Assembly (NCBI GenBank): GCA_965276675.1
Contig: OZ255624.1
Coordinates: 4,526,001 to 4,590,000, forward strand
Length of the DNA stretch: 64,000 bases
Source of the DNA: G965276675 sp965276675
GTDB taxonomy: Bacteria > Acidobacteriota > Terriglobia > Terriglobales > Acidobacteriaceae
Direction of reading: 5' to 3'
The first letter of the stretch is position 1. The number at the start of each line of letters is the position of its first letter. This document shows positions 7,943 through 15,314 of the stretch, piece after piece. Made by a program: the position numbers and the translations under genes. Below the pieces are notes generated by a model. That model was not told the DNA's origin, did not search any database, and saw nothing but the letters and a program-made list of their open reading frames with translations.

Positions 7943-8947
7943 CTAGGCCGATCTTTGACCATCCACACCCTTCCCAGTCAGTTCCTTGTAGGTAAGCCGC
8001 TTGTTTGCGACCTGAGACAAGGCGAGCAGGAAGCGGTCTGAGTCGTTTATCGGGTTGCCACGCGTTGCGCGGTTGTTGAAACGGAACATCTGCTCATCCA
8101 AGTAGCGAGACAAGTGGTATGGCTCAACCGCGACATAGGTTCCGGCCAGATTCCGCTTCATCAGCGACCAAAAGTTTTCTAAGCCATTCGTATGTACTTG
8201 TCCGTTCACGTAGGTCTCTGCGTGGTTGACAACGTCATGCACATAGCGCCGCTTGAGGGTGTCGTATCCGACCGCGCTGTCCGTGTATACGCGGGAGCCA
8301 AACTTTACGTTCTTCAGAATCTCAGCCTGTAGAGTCTCCCGCTTTACGTTTGGAACGACCATCGCACGTACTTCGCGAGAGTCGCGGTCTAGCACTCCTA
8401 GAACGGCGGTCTTGTTGGCATAACGAATTTGACCGTCTTTGCCGGTCAAATCCTGTTGCAGCTTGTTCAATCCCCTGGCGCGGGTGCGATGCATGTTCTT
8501 CACCTTGCCGCCTACGAAGCTCTCATCGACCTCGACTTCGCCGCCCTCATTGCTGCCAATCTTCGTGCCGAGATCTTTGGCTTTGAGGGCGAGGCGCAGG
8601 CGCTGAAGCATGAACCATGCCGTCTTCTGTGTAACGCCTAGATCGCGAGCAACTTCGTATGAGCTGATGCCGTTCTTGCAGCTCACCAACAGCCACAGAG
8701 CTGGGAGCCACTTCTTGAGGGAGATTGGTGAATCCTCAAAGATCGACTGAATCTTAACGCTGAACTGGCGACGGCAGTTCCTGCACTTCCAACGCTTTTG
8801 GGTCTTTATGTAGTAAGGATTCTCAGTCCGGCAACCATCAGGGCACTTGACTCCGTTAGGCCAGCGCATTGAAGCGACCGTATCAATGCATACTTGCTCA
8901 TCGCTAAAGTATTGAATCGCTTCGAGTAATGTCTTTGGGCTGTCCAT
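7943..8947 (-). CDS. IS1595-family (ISXO2-like) transposase
   Basis: A full-length transposase of about 334 residues that catalyses DNA strand transfer of the element. Numbered from an in-frame TTG two codons upstream (8953), it has an N-terminal zinc ribbon (Cys 37, 41, 57, 60), a helix-turn-helix-like SSYEVARDLGVTQKTAWFMLQR block and the ISXO2 catalytic core. The core has Asp143 in VDESFVGGK, Asp225 in YTDSAVGYD, and HTNGLENFWSLMKR, in which Asn replaces the third acidic residue as in much of the family. The ATG at 8947 is chosen over the TTG. A near-consensus promoter directly precedes it and would leave almost no leader. Confidence 0.93.
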   Translation of the reverse strand: MDSPKTLLEAIQYFSDEQVCIDTVASMRWPNGVKCPDGCRTENPYYIKTQKRWKCRNCRRQFSVKIQSIFEDSPISLKKWLPALWLLVSCKNGISSYEVARDLGVTQKTAWFMLQRLRLALKAKDLGTKIGSNEGGEVEVDESFVGGKVKNMHRTRARGLNKLQQDLTGKDGQIRYANKTAVLGVLDRDSREVRAMVVPNVKRETLQAEILKNVKFGSRVYTDSAVGYDTLKRRYVHDVVNHAETYVNGQVHTNGLENFWSLMKRNLAGTYVAVEPYHLSRYLDEQMFRFNNRATRGNPINDSDRFLLALSQVANKRLTYKELTGKGVDGQRSA

Positions 8948-8953
8948 ACACAA

Positions 8954-8982
8954 ACTATAGCGATTTGGCGTGGGTAAGTCAA
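8954..8982 (-). promoter_or_regulatory. sigma70-type promoter of the transposase, -35 box inside the terminal repeat
   Basis: On the minus strand, TTGACT (8977-8982, inside the right inverted repeat) and TATAGT (8954-8959) are separated by 17 bp. The transposase ATG lies only 6 bp after the -10 box, so the message would be leaderless or nearly so. Confidence 0.65.
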
Positions 8983-8995
8983 CTATATTATTACC
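8973..8995 (-). repeat. right terminal inverted repeat of the transposon
   Basis: It is the imperfect reverse complement (19/23) of the left repeat and contains the TTGACT -35 box of the transposase promoter. Confidence 0.88.
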
Positions 8996-9003
8996 CTTAT
9001 GTT
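8996..9003 (+). repeat. target-site duplication, right copy (CTTATGTT)
   Basis: An exact repeat of 6619-6626, directly after the right inverted repeat. Confidence 0.88.
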
Positions 9004-9434
9004 CACGGCCTGCCGTAAATTCCTCGAACCAAAGAACTTAGAGCTAAATTCCTCTATTCAGGGCAGTTATGGGTCCACGCACATGTTCCCGCGGCTCCGG
9101 GAACACTGTTGGCTAGTTCCAGTGTAGCGGAGAGTTGTGAAAAGTACGCCAAAAGCCGCGGGAAGGCGTGCAAACGGCCGGGACGATGGCCCATTGGGCG
9201 GAATGAGGGAGGCCTCTGACTGAAGTCTCGCACAACGTGATTTACGGGCCCTCAGCGGCTGAAGCCGCAGGGCTTTGCGCTATCGCTATATGGACGGGTT
9301 GAAGCCCCGTCCCCTTCGCGAAGAACCTGCATGAGGTGAAAGAATGAGTATTAGGCAGGCAGATAACCGTTCACGCGTGCGGCTCCTCCTAATAGCGAGA
9401 CCGCAGCGTAATTTAAGATGGGCAGGAGTCTTCC
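9004..9434. other. non-coding gap between transposon and AsmA gene, with four hairpins
   Basis: No gene is visible in these 431 bp. Hairpins lie at 9084-9105 (TGTTCCCG/CGGGAACA), 9103-9125 (ACACTG/CAGTGT, sharing bases with the first), 9248-9273 and 9292-9312. The last two look like REP-type repeats. The AsmA promoter should also lie here, but I could not assign it. Confidence 0.5.
9248..9312. repeat. REP-like double hairpin
   Basis: Two stem-loops stand in tandem. GCCCT-CA-GCGGC/GCCGC-AGGGC has a TGAA loop (9248-9273), and GGACGGG/CCCGTCC has loop TTGAAGC (9292-9312). Both carry the word TGAAGC, typical of palindromic intergenic repeat units. Origin unknown. Confidence 0.5.
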
Positions 9435-11633
9435 ATGGCAAAGGGACGTAGCTGGATCGGATGGGTGGTAGCAGTTGTGGTGCTCATTGTCATCGCCATC
9501 CTGGTCATACCCCACTTTTTAAACGCAGACACGTACCGGCCGAAGATCGAGGCTTCGCTCTCGAAATCGCTGGGGCGGCAGGTGACGCTGGGGCACCTGG
9601 ATTTCTCGTTGTTCTCCGGCGGTCTTGTGGCTACGAATGCGGCTATCTCGGACGACCCGAGCTTCAGCAACGGCCCATTTCTGCAGGCGCAGAGTCTGAA
9701 GATCCACGTCGCTGTGCTGCCCTTGCTGCTCAGCAAGAAGATCGAGATCAAGGGTTTTGAGGTGGATAGCCCGCGGGTGGTTCTGCTCCATGGCCAGAAT
9801 GACAAGTGGAACTATTCCAGCCTGGGTAGCGGCAGCAAGAGCACGGGAAGCTCTTCCGGGACGGAGACCCTGACGGCGGGACATATTGCGATCCAAAACG
9901 GATCGGTCTCCGTGGGTGAGGTGCCCAGTAAAGGAGAGCCGCGCGTCTATAACCAGGTAAATGTTACGGTGGACAATTTCGCCTTAGACAAGTCGTTTCC
10001 GGTGACGCTCTCCGCACACCTGCCAAGCGATGGAACGGTGAACGTAGACGGAGCGGCAGGCCCGATTAACCAGCAGGATGCCTCGCTCACGCCGTTCCAG
10101 ATGCATCTGGTGGCGCAGCACGTGGACCCGGTCGCCGCTGGCTTTCTTACGCCGGAAGACGGGCTGACTGGATTGTTGAATGTAGATGTGAAGGCAAGTT
10201 CCGACGGGCACACGCTGCACGTGGCGAACCTGACGCTGAATAATCCGCAGCTTACGATCGCCCAGGCCGCGGACCCGACAAAAAAGCCGCCCACGGCGGC
10301 GCCGGCCACTGCGAGCCACAGCTTGTATTCCAGCTTGACAGTAGATTCGCTCCAGCTGCGGGATGGGCACTTGCAGTTGGTAAAGGTGCCGGCTCAGGGC
10401 AGGCCGGAGGTCTTCGACAAAGTGAATGCAAGCGCGCAGAACTTTTCGTTTCATAGCCAGTTTCCGTTCATGATGTCGGCGGTGCTGGGTGGCAACGGCG
10501 CCTTCGAGGCGAACGGTACTGCCGGGCCGGTCAACCAGGTTGATGCGTCGAAGACCCCGCTCAATGCGCAGGTGACGCTTAAGAATATAGACCCGGTGGC
10601 GGCTGGATTTCTGGAGCCGAATCAGGGGATTGGCGGCCTGGTGAATGCGGGCGTGCGGGTCACCTCCAACGGTCAGGTGCTGGCGGCCAACGGGCAAGCG
10701 AATGTAAGCAGGCTGCAGCTCTCAAAGACGGGGACGCCCTCGGCACAGCCGGTAAGCGCGACCTTTGCGCTGACCAATGATCTGAACCGGTTCACGGGTG
10801 ATATCCAGCGCTCGCAGGTGAACCTAGGCGGGGCGATCTTCGACGTAAGCGGTAGGTACCAGCAGAGCGGCGTGAACACGCTGCTGAATGCGAAGATCGT
10901 GGGCAACGGCGTCTCGATCGACCGGCTTGAGGCGTTTTTGCCGGCGTTGGGCGTGCACCTGCCAACCGGATCGCGGCTGCAGGGCGGCACGTTAACCACC
11001 AATTTGGATGTGACCGGCTCCAGCAAAGACCCGGTGATCAGCGGTCCTGTCCGGGTGCAGAATACAAAGCTGGCCGGCTTCAATGCGGGAGCCAAGCTGC
11101 AGAGCATCTCAAGCGTTCTCGGCGCACGAACCGGAGACGTCACGGAGATCAGAAGCTTGAGTATGAATGTCCGGGAGGCGAATGGCGGCATTCAAACCAG
11201 CAACATCTCTCTTGACGTGCCAGCGCTGGGCACGGCGACGGGCGCGGGCAGCGTAAGTCCCGCGGGCGCACTGGATTACAATTTGGTGGTGAAGCTCGTG
11301 AACGGAATCCCGCTCATGGGCGGCGGGGCCACCTCGCAGCTCGCCAGCCTCATCCCCGGTGGTAGTGCAGCAGGAACCCTAACCAGCAGTGCGCTGAAGG
11401 GTGGCATCCCCGTGCACATCGGCGGTACCACGAGCAACCCCAGCTTTGCCCCGAACCTGAAGGGTCTGGCGGGCAGTGCGCTACAGGGAGGGCTGCAGAA
11501 TGGATTACAGAACGGAATTCCAAAGAAGATCAACCCGGGAGACCTGCTCAAGGGCAAGACGGGGAATGGAAATGGGAACAATCCGGTGAGCGATGCCCTC
11601 GGCGGGCTGTTTGGTGGAAAGAAGAAGCACTAA
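9435..11633 (+). CDS. AsmA-family protein
   Basis: A 732-residue envelope protein. One N-terminal transmembrane helix (about residues 8-27) is followed by the AsmA start FLNADTYRPKIEASLSKSLG, and then by beta-rich repeats. These include two related modules, each with a 'DKVNASAQNFSF / YNQVNVTVDNFAL' element and the phrase 'NIDPVAAGFLEP / HVDPVAAGFLTP', which look like internal duplications. The AsmA C-terminal region occupies roughly 470-650. The C-terminus is Gly/Asn-rich and ends in lysines. AsmA/TamB-like proteins are thought to form lipid-transfer grooves between the membranes. It stands alone; the downstream gene converges. Confidence 0.85.
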   Translation: MAKGRSWIGWVVAVVVLIVIAILVIPHFLNADTYRPKIEASLSKSLGRQVTLGHLDFSLFSGGLVATNAAISDDPSFSNGPFLQAQSLKIHVAVLPLLLSKKIEIKGFEVDSPRVVLLHGQNDKWNYSSLGSGSKSTGSSSGTETLTAGHIAIQNGSVSVGEVPSKGEPRVYNQVNVTVDNFALDKSFPVTLSAHLPSDGTVNVDGAAGPINQQDASLTPFQMHLVAQHVDPVAAGFLTPEDGLTGLLNVDVKASSDGHTLHVANLTLNNPQLTIAQAADPTKKPPTAAPATASHSLYSSLTVDSLQLRDGHLQLVKVPAQGRPEVFDKVNASAQNFSFHSQFPFMMSAVLGGNGAFEANGTAGPVNQVDASKTPLNAQVTLKNIDPVAAGFLEPNQGIGGLVNAGVRVTSNGQVLAANGQANVSRLQLSKTGTPSAQPVSATFALTNDLNRFTGDIQRSQVNLGGAIFDVSGRYQQSGVNTLLNAKIVGNGVSIDRLEAFLPALGVHLPTGSRLQGGTLTTNLDVTGSSKDPVISGPVRVQNTKLAGFNAGAKLQSISSVLGARTGDVTEIRSLSMNVREANGGIQTSNISLDVPALGTATGAGSVSPAGALDYNLVVKLVNGIPLMGGGATSQLASLIPGGSAAGTLTSSALKGGIPVHIGGTTSNPSFAPNLKGLAGSALQGGLQNGLQNGIPKKINPGDLLKGKTGNGNGNNPVSDALGGLFGGKKKH

Positions 11634-11668
11634 TCGCTGTGCATAGCGTTCAGATCTCATCACAAATA

Positions 11669-11700
11669 CGCAAGTATCTGCGCGCTTCGCGTACTTTGCG
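11669..11700. terminator. hairpin between convergent AsmA and Uma2 genes
   Basis: CGCAAGTA pairs with TACTTTGCG, with one bulged base, and the GC-rich interior can extend the stem. There is no clear U tract. It lies 36 bp after the AsmA stop. Confidence 0.4.
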
Positions 11701-11715
11701 GTGCAAGAGAAGTTG

Positions 11716-12222
11716 TTAGGGGAGCTGCTGAAGGTCCAGGGCTATCTCTCTACCAGGAACGGTGAGCGTGGTGGTGGGCCGCCACTCGCGAAAGCTGCCG
11801 GAGGTGCAGACATAGCCCATGCGGTCTTGTGGATCGACGATCCAGACGTTCGACACGCCGAAGGCGAGGTAGTCTTCAATCCGCTCGCGCATTTTAGCGA
11901 GGCTGTCTTCGGGTGTGAGGACTTCGATCACGATGAGGGGCGGGTGCGTGATGACTGGCTCGTCTGGCGCATCGGCATTGAGTACGGAAACATCAGGTAT
12001 GCGGAAGCGCGTTGGAGCGACTTGAATGCGGAGTTCGGGGGCAGCGCGAATGCTAAACCCCGCTTCGCGCGCCAGAAAGAATCCATAGATTAGCCCCTGA
12101 AGTCGTGCATGGTCCCACTCGCCCACGTTCCTCTCCCTGATTTCGCCATCGACGTAATCGCAATCGGGACGGTAGCTGGTATGGAGATATGTTTCAACGG
12201 ATACCGCAGCCGATGTCGCCAT
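11716..12222 (-). CDS. Uma2-family (DUF820) putative restriction-like endonuclease
   Basis: A 168-residue Uma2-family protein with a PD-(D/E)XK-type fold. It shows the YVDGEIRERNVG beta-hairpin start, a RIPDVSVLN strand (Asp of the PD motif) and the following LIVIEVLTPEDS strand, whose Glu is the second acidic ligand. YLAFGVSNVWIVDP comes next. The ATG at 12222 is chosen because GGAGG lies 5 bp upstream. Uma2 proteins are abundant as singletons in cyanobacteria and acidobacteria. Their true role is unknown; nuclease activity is predicted from the fold only. No methylase is nearby. Confidence 0.85.
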   Translation of the reverse strand: MATSAAVSVETYLHTSYRPDCDYVDGEIRERNVGEWDHARLQGLIYGFFLAREAGFSIRAAPELRIQVAPTRFRIPDVSVLNADAPDEPVITHPPLIVIEVLTPEDSLAKMRERIEDYLAFGVSNVWIVDPQDRMGYVCTSGSFREWRPTTTLTVPGREIALDLQQLP

Positions 12223-12284
12223 AAGTACCTCCATCTTTAATCTAAAAATAGCACTTAGCTCAGTAGGCTCGCATGCAAAACCGC

Positions 12285-12327
12285 AGGTCCTTCGGCTACG
12301 TCGCTGCGCTCCTCCGCTCAGGATGAC
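12285..12327. repeat. dispersed intergenic repeat, copy 2
   Basis: The segment starts with GGTCCTTCGGCTAC and ends CGCTCAGGATGAC. It resembles 4675-4714 in both ends and sits at the 3' end of the mqnC gene, reaching a few bases into its last codons. Confidence 0.45.
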
Positions 12328-13433
12328 GTAGGTGCAGGCGCAGGCACGTGCCGGTATTGCGGGGTGAAGCCGAGCTCGCGGGCGTAGCGGAGGATGCTAT
12401 CGAAGTCGAGCGAGACCGTGGCGCCGGCCTTCTGTGTGACCTCGTCTTCGATGGGCAGGTCGAAGTCGTCAGCGCCGTAGCGAAGGCCTTCGAGGGCGCC
12501 GGCGTTCTGGGTGAGCACCGAGGTGCGGATGCGCGGGAAGTTGTCGAGGTAAATGCGCGAGAGGGCGAGGTGGCGCAGGTACTCGGCTGCCGTGATTTCG
12601 ATGCCACCGACTTGCGTGAAGTAAGGCTTGAAGGTCCAGCAGAGAAAACTGGCGAGACCACCGCCGCCCGGGCTGCCGGGGTGGCCACCCAGATGCGCGA
12701 CCTGATCCTGAAAGCGGCGGGTCCGCTCCAGGTGCTCCAAGCGTTCGTCGAGCGACTCATCGAAGCCGATGACCATGGTGGCGGTGGAGCGCAGGCCGGC
12801 TTCTAGGATGGCGCGCTGCGCTTCGAAATATCCAGTGACGGTGTATTTGAATTTGGAGTGGCGGCGGCGGAAGTCTTCGGTCAGGATCTCCGAGCCGCCG
12901 CCAGTGATCCAGCGGACGCCCGAGTCTTTTAGCCGCTCGGCGGCCTCGGCAAAGGAGAGCTTGGCGTGGTCGGCGAGGTACATGAACTCCGCGACGGTGA
13001 GCGCGTAAAACTCCAGGCGCTCGCCGTAGCGGGCGCGGACCGCGGCAAAGAGATCGCAGTAGTAGCTCAGCGGCAGGTGCGGGTTGAAGCCGCCGTTGAA
13101 GGCCGCGAGGTCGCCGCCGAGCGCGAGTAGTTCATCCAGCTTGGCGAAGACGGCTTCCTGCGGCAGGACGTAGCCGCCTTCCTGACCGGGCAACTTGTAG
13201 AAGGCACAGTAATCGCACTGGGCGACGCAGACGTTGGTGTAGTTGATGATGCGCATCACCATGTAAGTGGCGGCGTCTGGCGGATGAAAGCGCGCACGTA
13301 CCGTGGAGGCGAGTGTGCGCAACTCGGGGCCGGTGGCGTTTTCCCAAAGCCAGCGGGCTTCTTCAGTCGTGATGCGGCCGCCCGCAGCGATGCGCGGTGC
13401 GATCTCGGCGAGGCTGAGAATGGCGGTGCTCAC
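12318..13433 (-). CDS. mqnC: cyclic dehypoxanthinyl futalosine synthase (radical SAM), menaquinone futalosine pathway
   Basis: A 371-residue radical SAM enzyme that cyclises dehypoxanthine futalosine in the alternative menaquinone pathway. The SAM cluster motif CVAQCDYC has Cys 69, 73 and 76 and is followed by AFYKLPGQ, the MqnC/MqnE-type context. The TGGGSEIL and FKPYFTQVGG blocks also fit. A Gly-rich stretch (HPGSPGGGGLASF) lies where MqnC homologues carry a short TGGF-type loop, and is slightly expanded. CofH/MqnE-like relatives are the alternative assignment. No other mqn genes are in the window. It is divergent from the glutamine synthetase gene. Confidence 0.85.
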   Translation of the reverse strand: MSTAILSLAEIAPRIAAGGRITTEEARWLWENATGPELRTLASTVRARFHPPDAATYMVMRIINYTNVCVAQCDYCAFYKLPGQEGGYVLPQEAVFAKLDELLALGGDLAAFNGGFNPHLPLSYYCDLFAAVRARYGERLEFYALTVAEFMYLADHAKLSFAEAAERLKDSGVRWITGGGSEILTEDFRRRHSKFKYTVTGYFEAQRAILEAGLRSTATMVIGFDESLDERLEHLERTRRFQDQVAHLGGHPGSPGGGGLASFLCWTFKPYFTQVGGIEITAAEYLRHLALSRIYLDNFPRIRTSVLTQNAGALEGLRYGADDFDLPIEDEVTQKAGATVSLDFDSILRYARELGFTPQYRHVPAPAPTSS

Positions 13434-13511
13434 TTTTGTATTGTATGGGAGCGCGGGGTTCGCAATGGCAGGTGCGGCAATCCTGCAGGAACGCGTTCGT
13501 GTGAGATTCCG

Positions 13512-13540
13512 TTGGTCATAGGCCAGGGAGACGTTATGCT
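13512..13540 (+). promoter_or_regulatory. candidate sigma70 promoter of the glutamine synthetase gene
   Basis: TTGGTC (13512-13517) and TATGCT (13535-13540) are 17 bp apart, 44 bp before the gene start, in the 151-bp mqnC/glutamine synthetase divergent region. Confidence 0.4.
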
Positions 13541-13584
13541 GGGATTTATCAGGTCACCCCAGTTCTGAAACCCAAAGGAGATCG

Positions 13585-15015
13585 ATGGCCAACGAACAGC
13601 GCAACTTCCTGGTACTTCCGTATGACGAGCTCGAAGAGCTGAACCTCAAAGCGAAAGAGCAGCGAAAGAACCATGTTGCCGCCGACACTGTGCGCGAAGA
13701 GCGCTTGCGATATCTGACCGACGAAAAAGGGATCAAGGCGGTGACCGTGCTCTTCAGCGATCTGGAGGGCCGGCTGCACATGCTGGACTACGACAAGAAG
13801 TTCCTGCTGAAGAGCTGGGACAACCTGACCTTCGATGGCTCGTCGATCCGCGGCTTTACCGCGCAGCGGGAGAGCGACCTACGGCTATCGCTAGACTGGG
13901 GCGCGTTCTACTGGACGCCAGAGGACATCTTTGGTGCGGGCAAGGTGCTGGTCTTTGCCGAGGTGATCGACAAGAGCGGCACGCCGTATGCAGCGGATAT
14001 TCGCGGCATTCTGAAGACCTTTGCGCAAGGCATGCATGAGCGCGAAGGCTACACGCTCAATGCGGCCAACGAGATTGAGGGTTTCCTGTTCCAGGGCGTC
14101 GACGCGGAGCAGCAGTTCCCCAAGGCACAGCGCTTCGATTATGTAAACACCGGTGGCTACTACCACTCGCTGCCGGGCGATCCGCTGCGCCGGTTCATCG
14201 ACACGGCTGCCGAGGTGCAGCGGGCGATGGGCTTTGAGAACGAAAAGGATCATCCCGAAGTCGCGCCGTCGCAGTTCGAAATCAATTACAGCTATGGCGA
14301 CGTGGTAGCGGCCGCCGACCAGATCCAGCTCTACAAGCTGATCTGCCGGCAGGTGGCGACCAAGATGGGGATGACTGCGTCGTTTCTGCCCAAGCCGGTA
14401 GTGGGCGTGAACGGCAGCGGCATGCACACCAACGTGTCGATCACGAAGAGCGGCAAGAACCTCTTCTGGGATCCGGAGGGCGAGGAGAAGCTGAGCGCGT
14501 TTGCTTGGTCGTTTATCGACCGGGTGCTGACGCACGGCAACGACATCTGCCTGCTGCTGAACGCGAGCGTGAATGCGTACCGGCGACTCGATCCACACTT
14601 CGAGGCGCCGAACCAGATCAAGGCTTCGGCGACGGATCGCGGGTCTATGGTGCGGGTGCCAATCGGCAATGAAAAGAGCGCGCGGGTGGAGGTGCGGTCG
14701 GTGAGCCCGGACGCGAATCCGTACCTGGTGCTGTATTCGATCTTCAAGACCGGGATTGAAGGCGATACGGCGCAGCTCGAAAACCTGCGGCAGGCCGAAC
14801 GCTACCTGCCGGATAACATCTACACCGCCCTGGAAGACTTCAATCAGGCAGAGTGGACTACGAAGCTGCTGGGGGAAGACGTGAAGCATCGTTATGCGGA
14901 GCTGAAGAATGCCGCGGCCGACCGCTGCCCCCGGCTGCTGGGGACCTTTGTGAAGACGCCCGAGGTGCAGTATCACCACGACGTCTATAACCAGTTCCTG
15001 TGGGGTTTGTTTTAA
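13585..15015 (+). CDS. glutamine synthetase, type I-like
   Basis: A 476-residue glutamine synthetase that joins ammonia to glutamate using ATP. The N-terminal beta-grasp domain carries FDGSSIRGF near residue 82. The catalytic domain has the NEIEGFLF metal-ligand strand, PSQFEINYSYGD, the NGSGMHTNVSI block, and APNQIKASATDRGSMVRVP, where DRG replaces the usual NRS of GlnA. Because of this and other changes it is a divergent GlnA-type enzyme rather than canonical GlnA-I-beta, so I give no gene symbol. AAAGGAG lies 4 bp before the ATG. A very long inverted repeat follows directly after the stop. Confidence 0.88.
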   Translation: MANEQRNFLVLPYDELEELNLKAKEQRKNHVAADTVREERLRYLTDEKGIKAVTVLFSDLEGRLHMLDYDKKFLLKSWDNLTFDGSSIRGFTAQRESDLRLSLDWGAFYWTPEDIFGAGKVLVFAEVIDKSGTPYAADIRGILKTFAQGMHEREGYTLNAANEIEGFLFQGVDAEQQFPKAQRFDYVNTGGYYHSLPGDPLRRFIDTAAEVQRAMGFENEKDHPEVAPSQFEINYSYGDVVAAADQIQLYKLICRQVATKMGMTASFLPKPVVGVNGSGMHTNVSITKSGKNLFWDPEGEEKLSAFAWSFIDRVLTHGNDICLLLNASVNAYRRLDPHFEAPNQIKASATDRGSMVRVPIGNEKSARVEVRSVSPDANPYLVLYSIFKTGIEGDTAQLENLRQAERYLPDNIYTALEDFNQAEWTTKLLGEDVKHRYAELKNAAADRCPRLLGTFVKTPEVQYHHDVYNQFLWGLF

Positions 15016-15066
15016 ACCGCAGACACGAACGCCCCGGTTTGCAGCCGGGGCGTTCGTGTCTGCGGT
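15016..15066 (+). terminator. 22-bp perfect inverted repeat after glutamine synthetase
   Basis: The arms 15016-15037 and 15045-15066 are exact reverse complements over 22 bp with a 7-nt loop (TTTGCAG). The left arm begins at the last base of the stop codon region. There is no U tract, but such a stem would stop or stabilise the 3' end of the message. Confidence 0.65.
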
Positions 15067-15109
15067 GTGTAAGGGATAAGTTGGGCGTGCGTGCAGGGCA
15101 CCTGCATAA

Positions 15110-15250
15110 ATATTTCCCTGCAAGCGCCACATCTTAGGTAGTCTGTTAGACGCGGTGGTCTCCCCCGAAAACGTAGCGTCCTCTGCACATACGTTGGTGA
15201 ACCCATGTCAGGTGTTTTCAGCGCCACCAGGTGCAGCCGGACTGCGTTCT
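15110..15250 (+). ncRNA. candidate structured RNA upstream of the CHASE2 gene
   Basis: The gap between the hairpin and the CHASE2 gene has no gene but can fold into a long imperfect rod. GTCC pairs with GGAC, CTGCAC with GTGCAG, and TGGTG with CACCA, in nested order. The segment GTTGGTGAACCCATGTCAGG resembles the 5' arm of bacterial signal-recognition-particle RNA, but the GGAA tetraloop half is missing. A possible promoter, TTGGGC-18 bp-CATAAA, lies at about 15079. It could be a divergent small RNA, a leader, or chance pairing. Confidence 0.25.
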
Positions 15251-15314
15251 TGGCTCTATTTTGCGTAGTACACTTCGCATCGCTGGCGAGTAGCAAGCAA
15301 CGGTTTGGGCTGCC

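Larger units (their letters stand above)
6627..8995. mobile_element. complete IS1595-family transposon with passenger genes, 2369 bp
   Basis: The element is bounded by 23-bp terminal inverted repeats (6627-6649 and 8973-8995) that match at 19 of 23 positions and share the core ATATAGTTGACT. It is flanked by the perfect 8-bp direct repeat CTTATGTT. It holds a full-length ISXO2/IS1595 transposase on the minus strand, three short plus-strand genes (59, 137 and 76 residues) and about 400 bp of hairpin-rich non-coding DNA at the left end. AT content is visibly higher than in the surrounding genes. Intact ends, target duplication and an undisrupted transposase point to recent insertion. Passenger genes are known in some IS1595 subgroups; the cargo here is not recognised. 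Confidence 0.9.

Noticed and set aside
13891..15132. A 413-residue frame on the opposite strand of the glutamine synthetase gene
   Set aside because: Antisense shadow of a GC-rich gene: His/Arg-rich composition, no domain, and the sense strand encodes a complete enzyme.
15180..15215. Signal-recognition-particle RNA gene
   Set aside because: Only the 5' arm resembles SRP; the GGAA tetraloop and A-rich internal loop half that define it are missing, so it is kept as a weak candidate of another kind.
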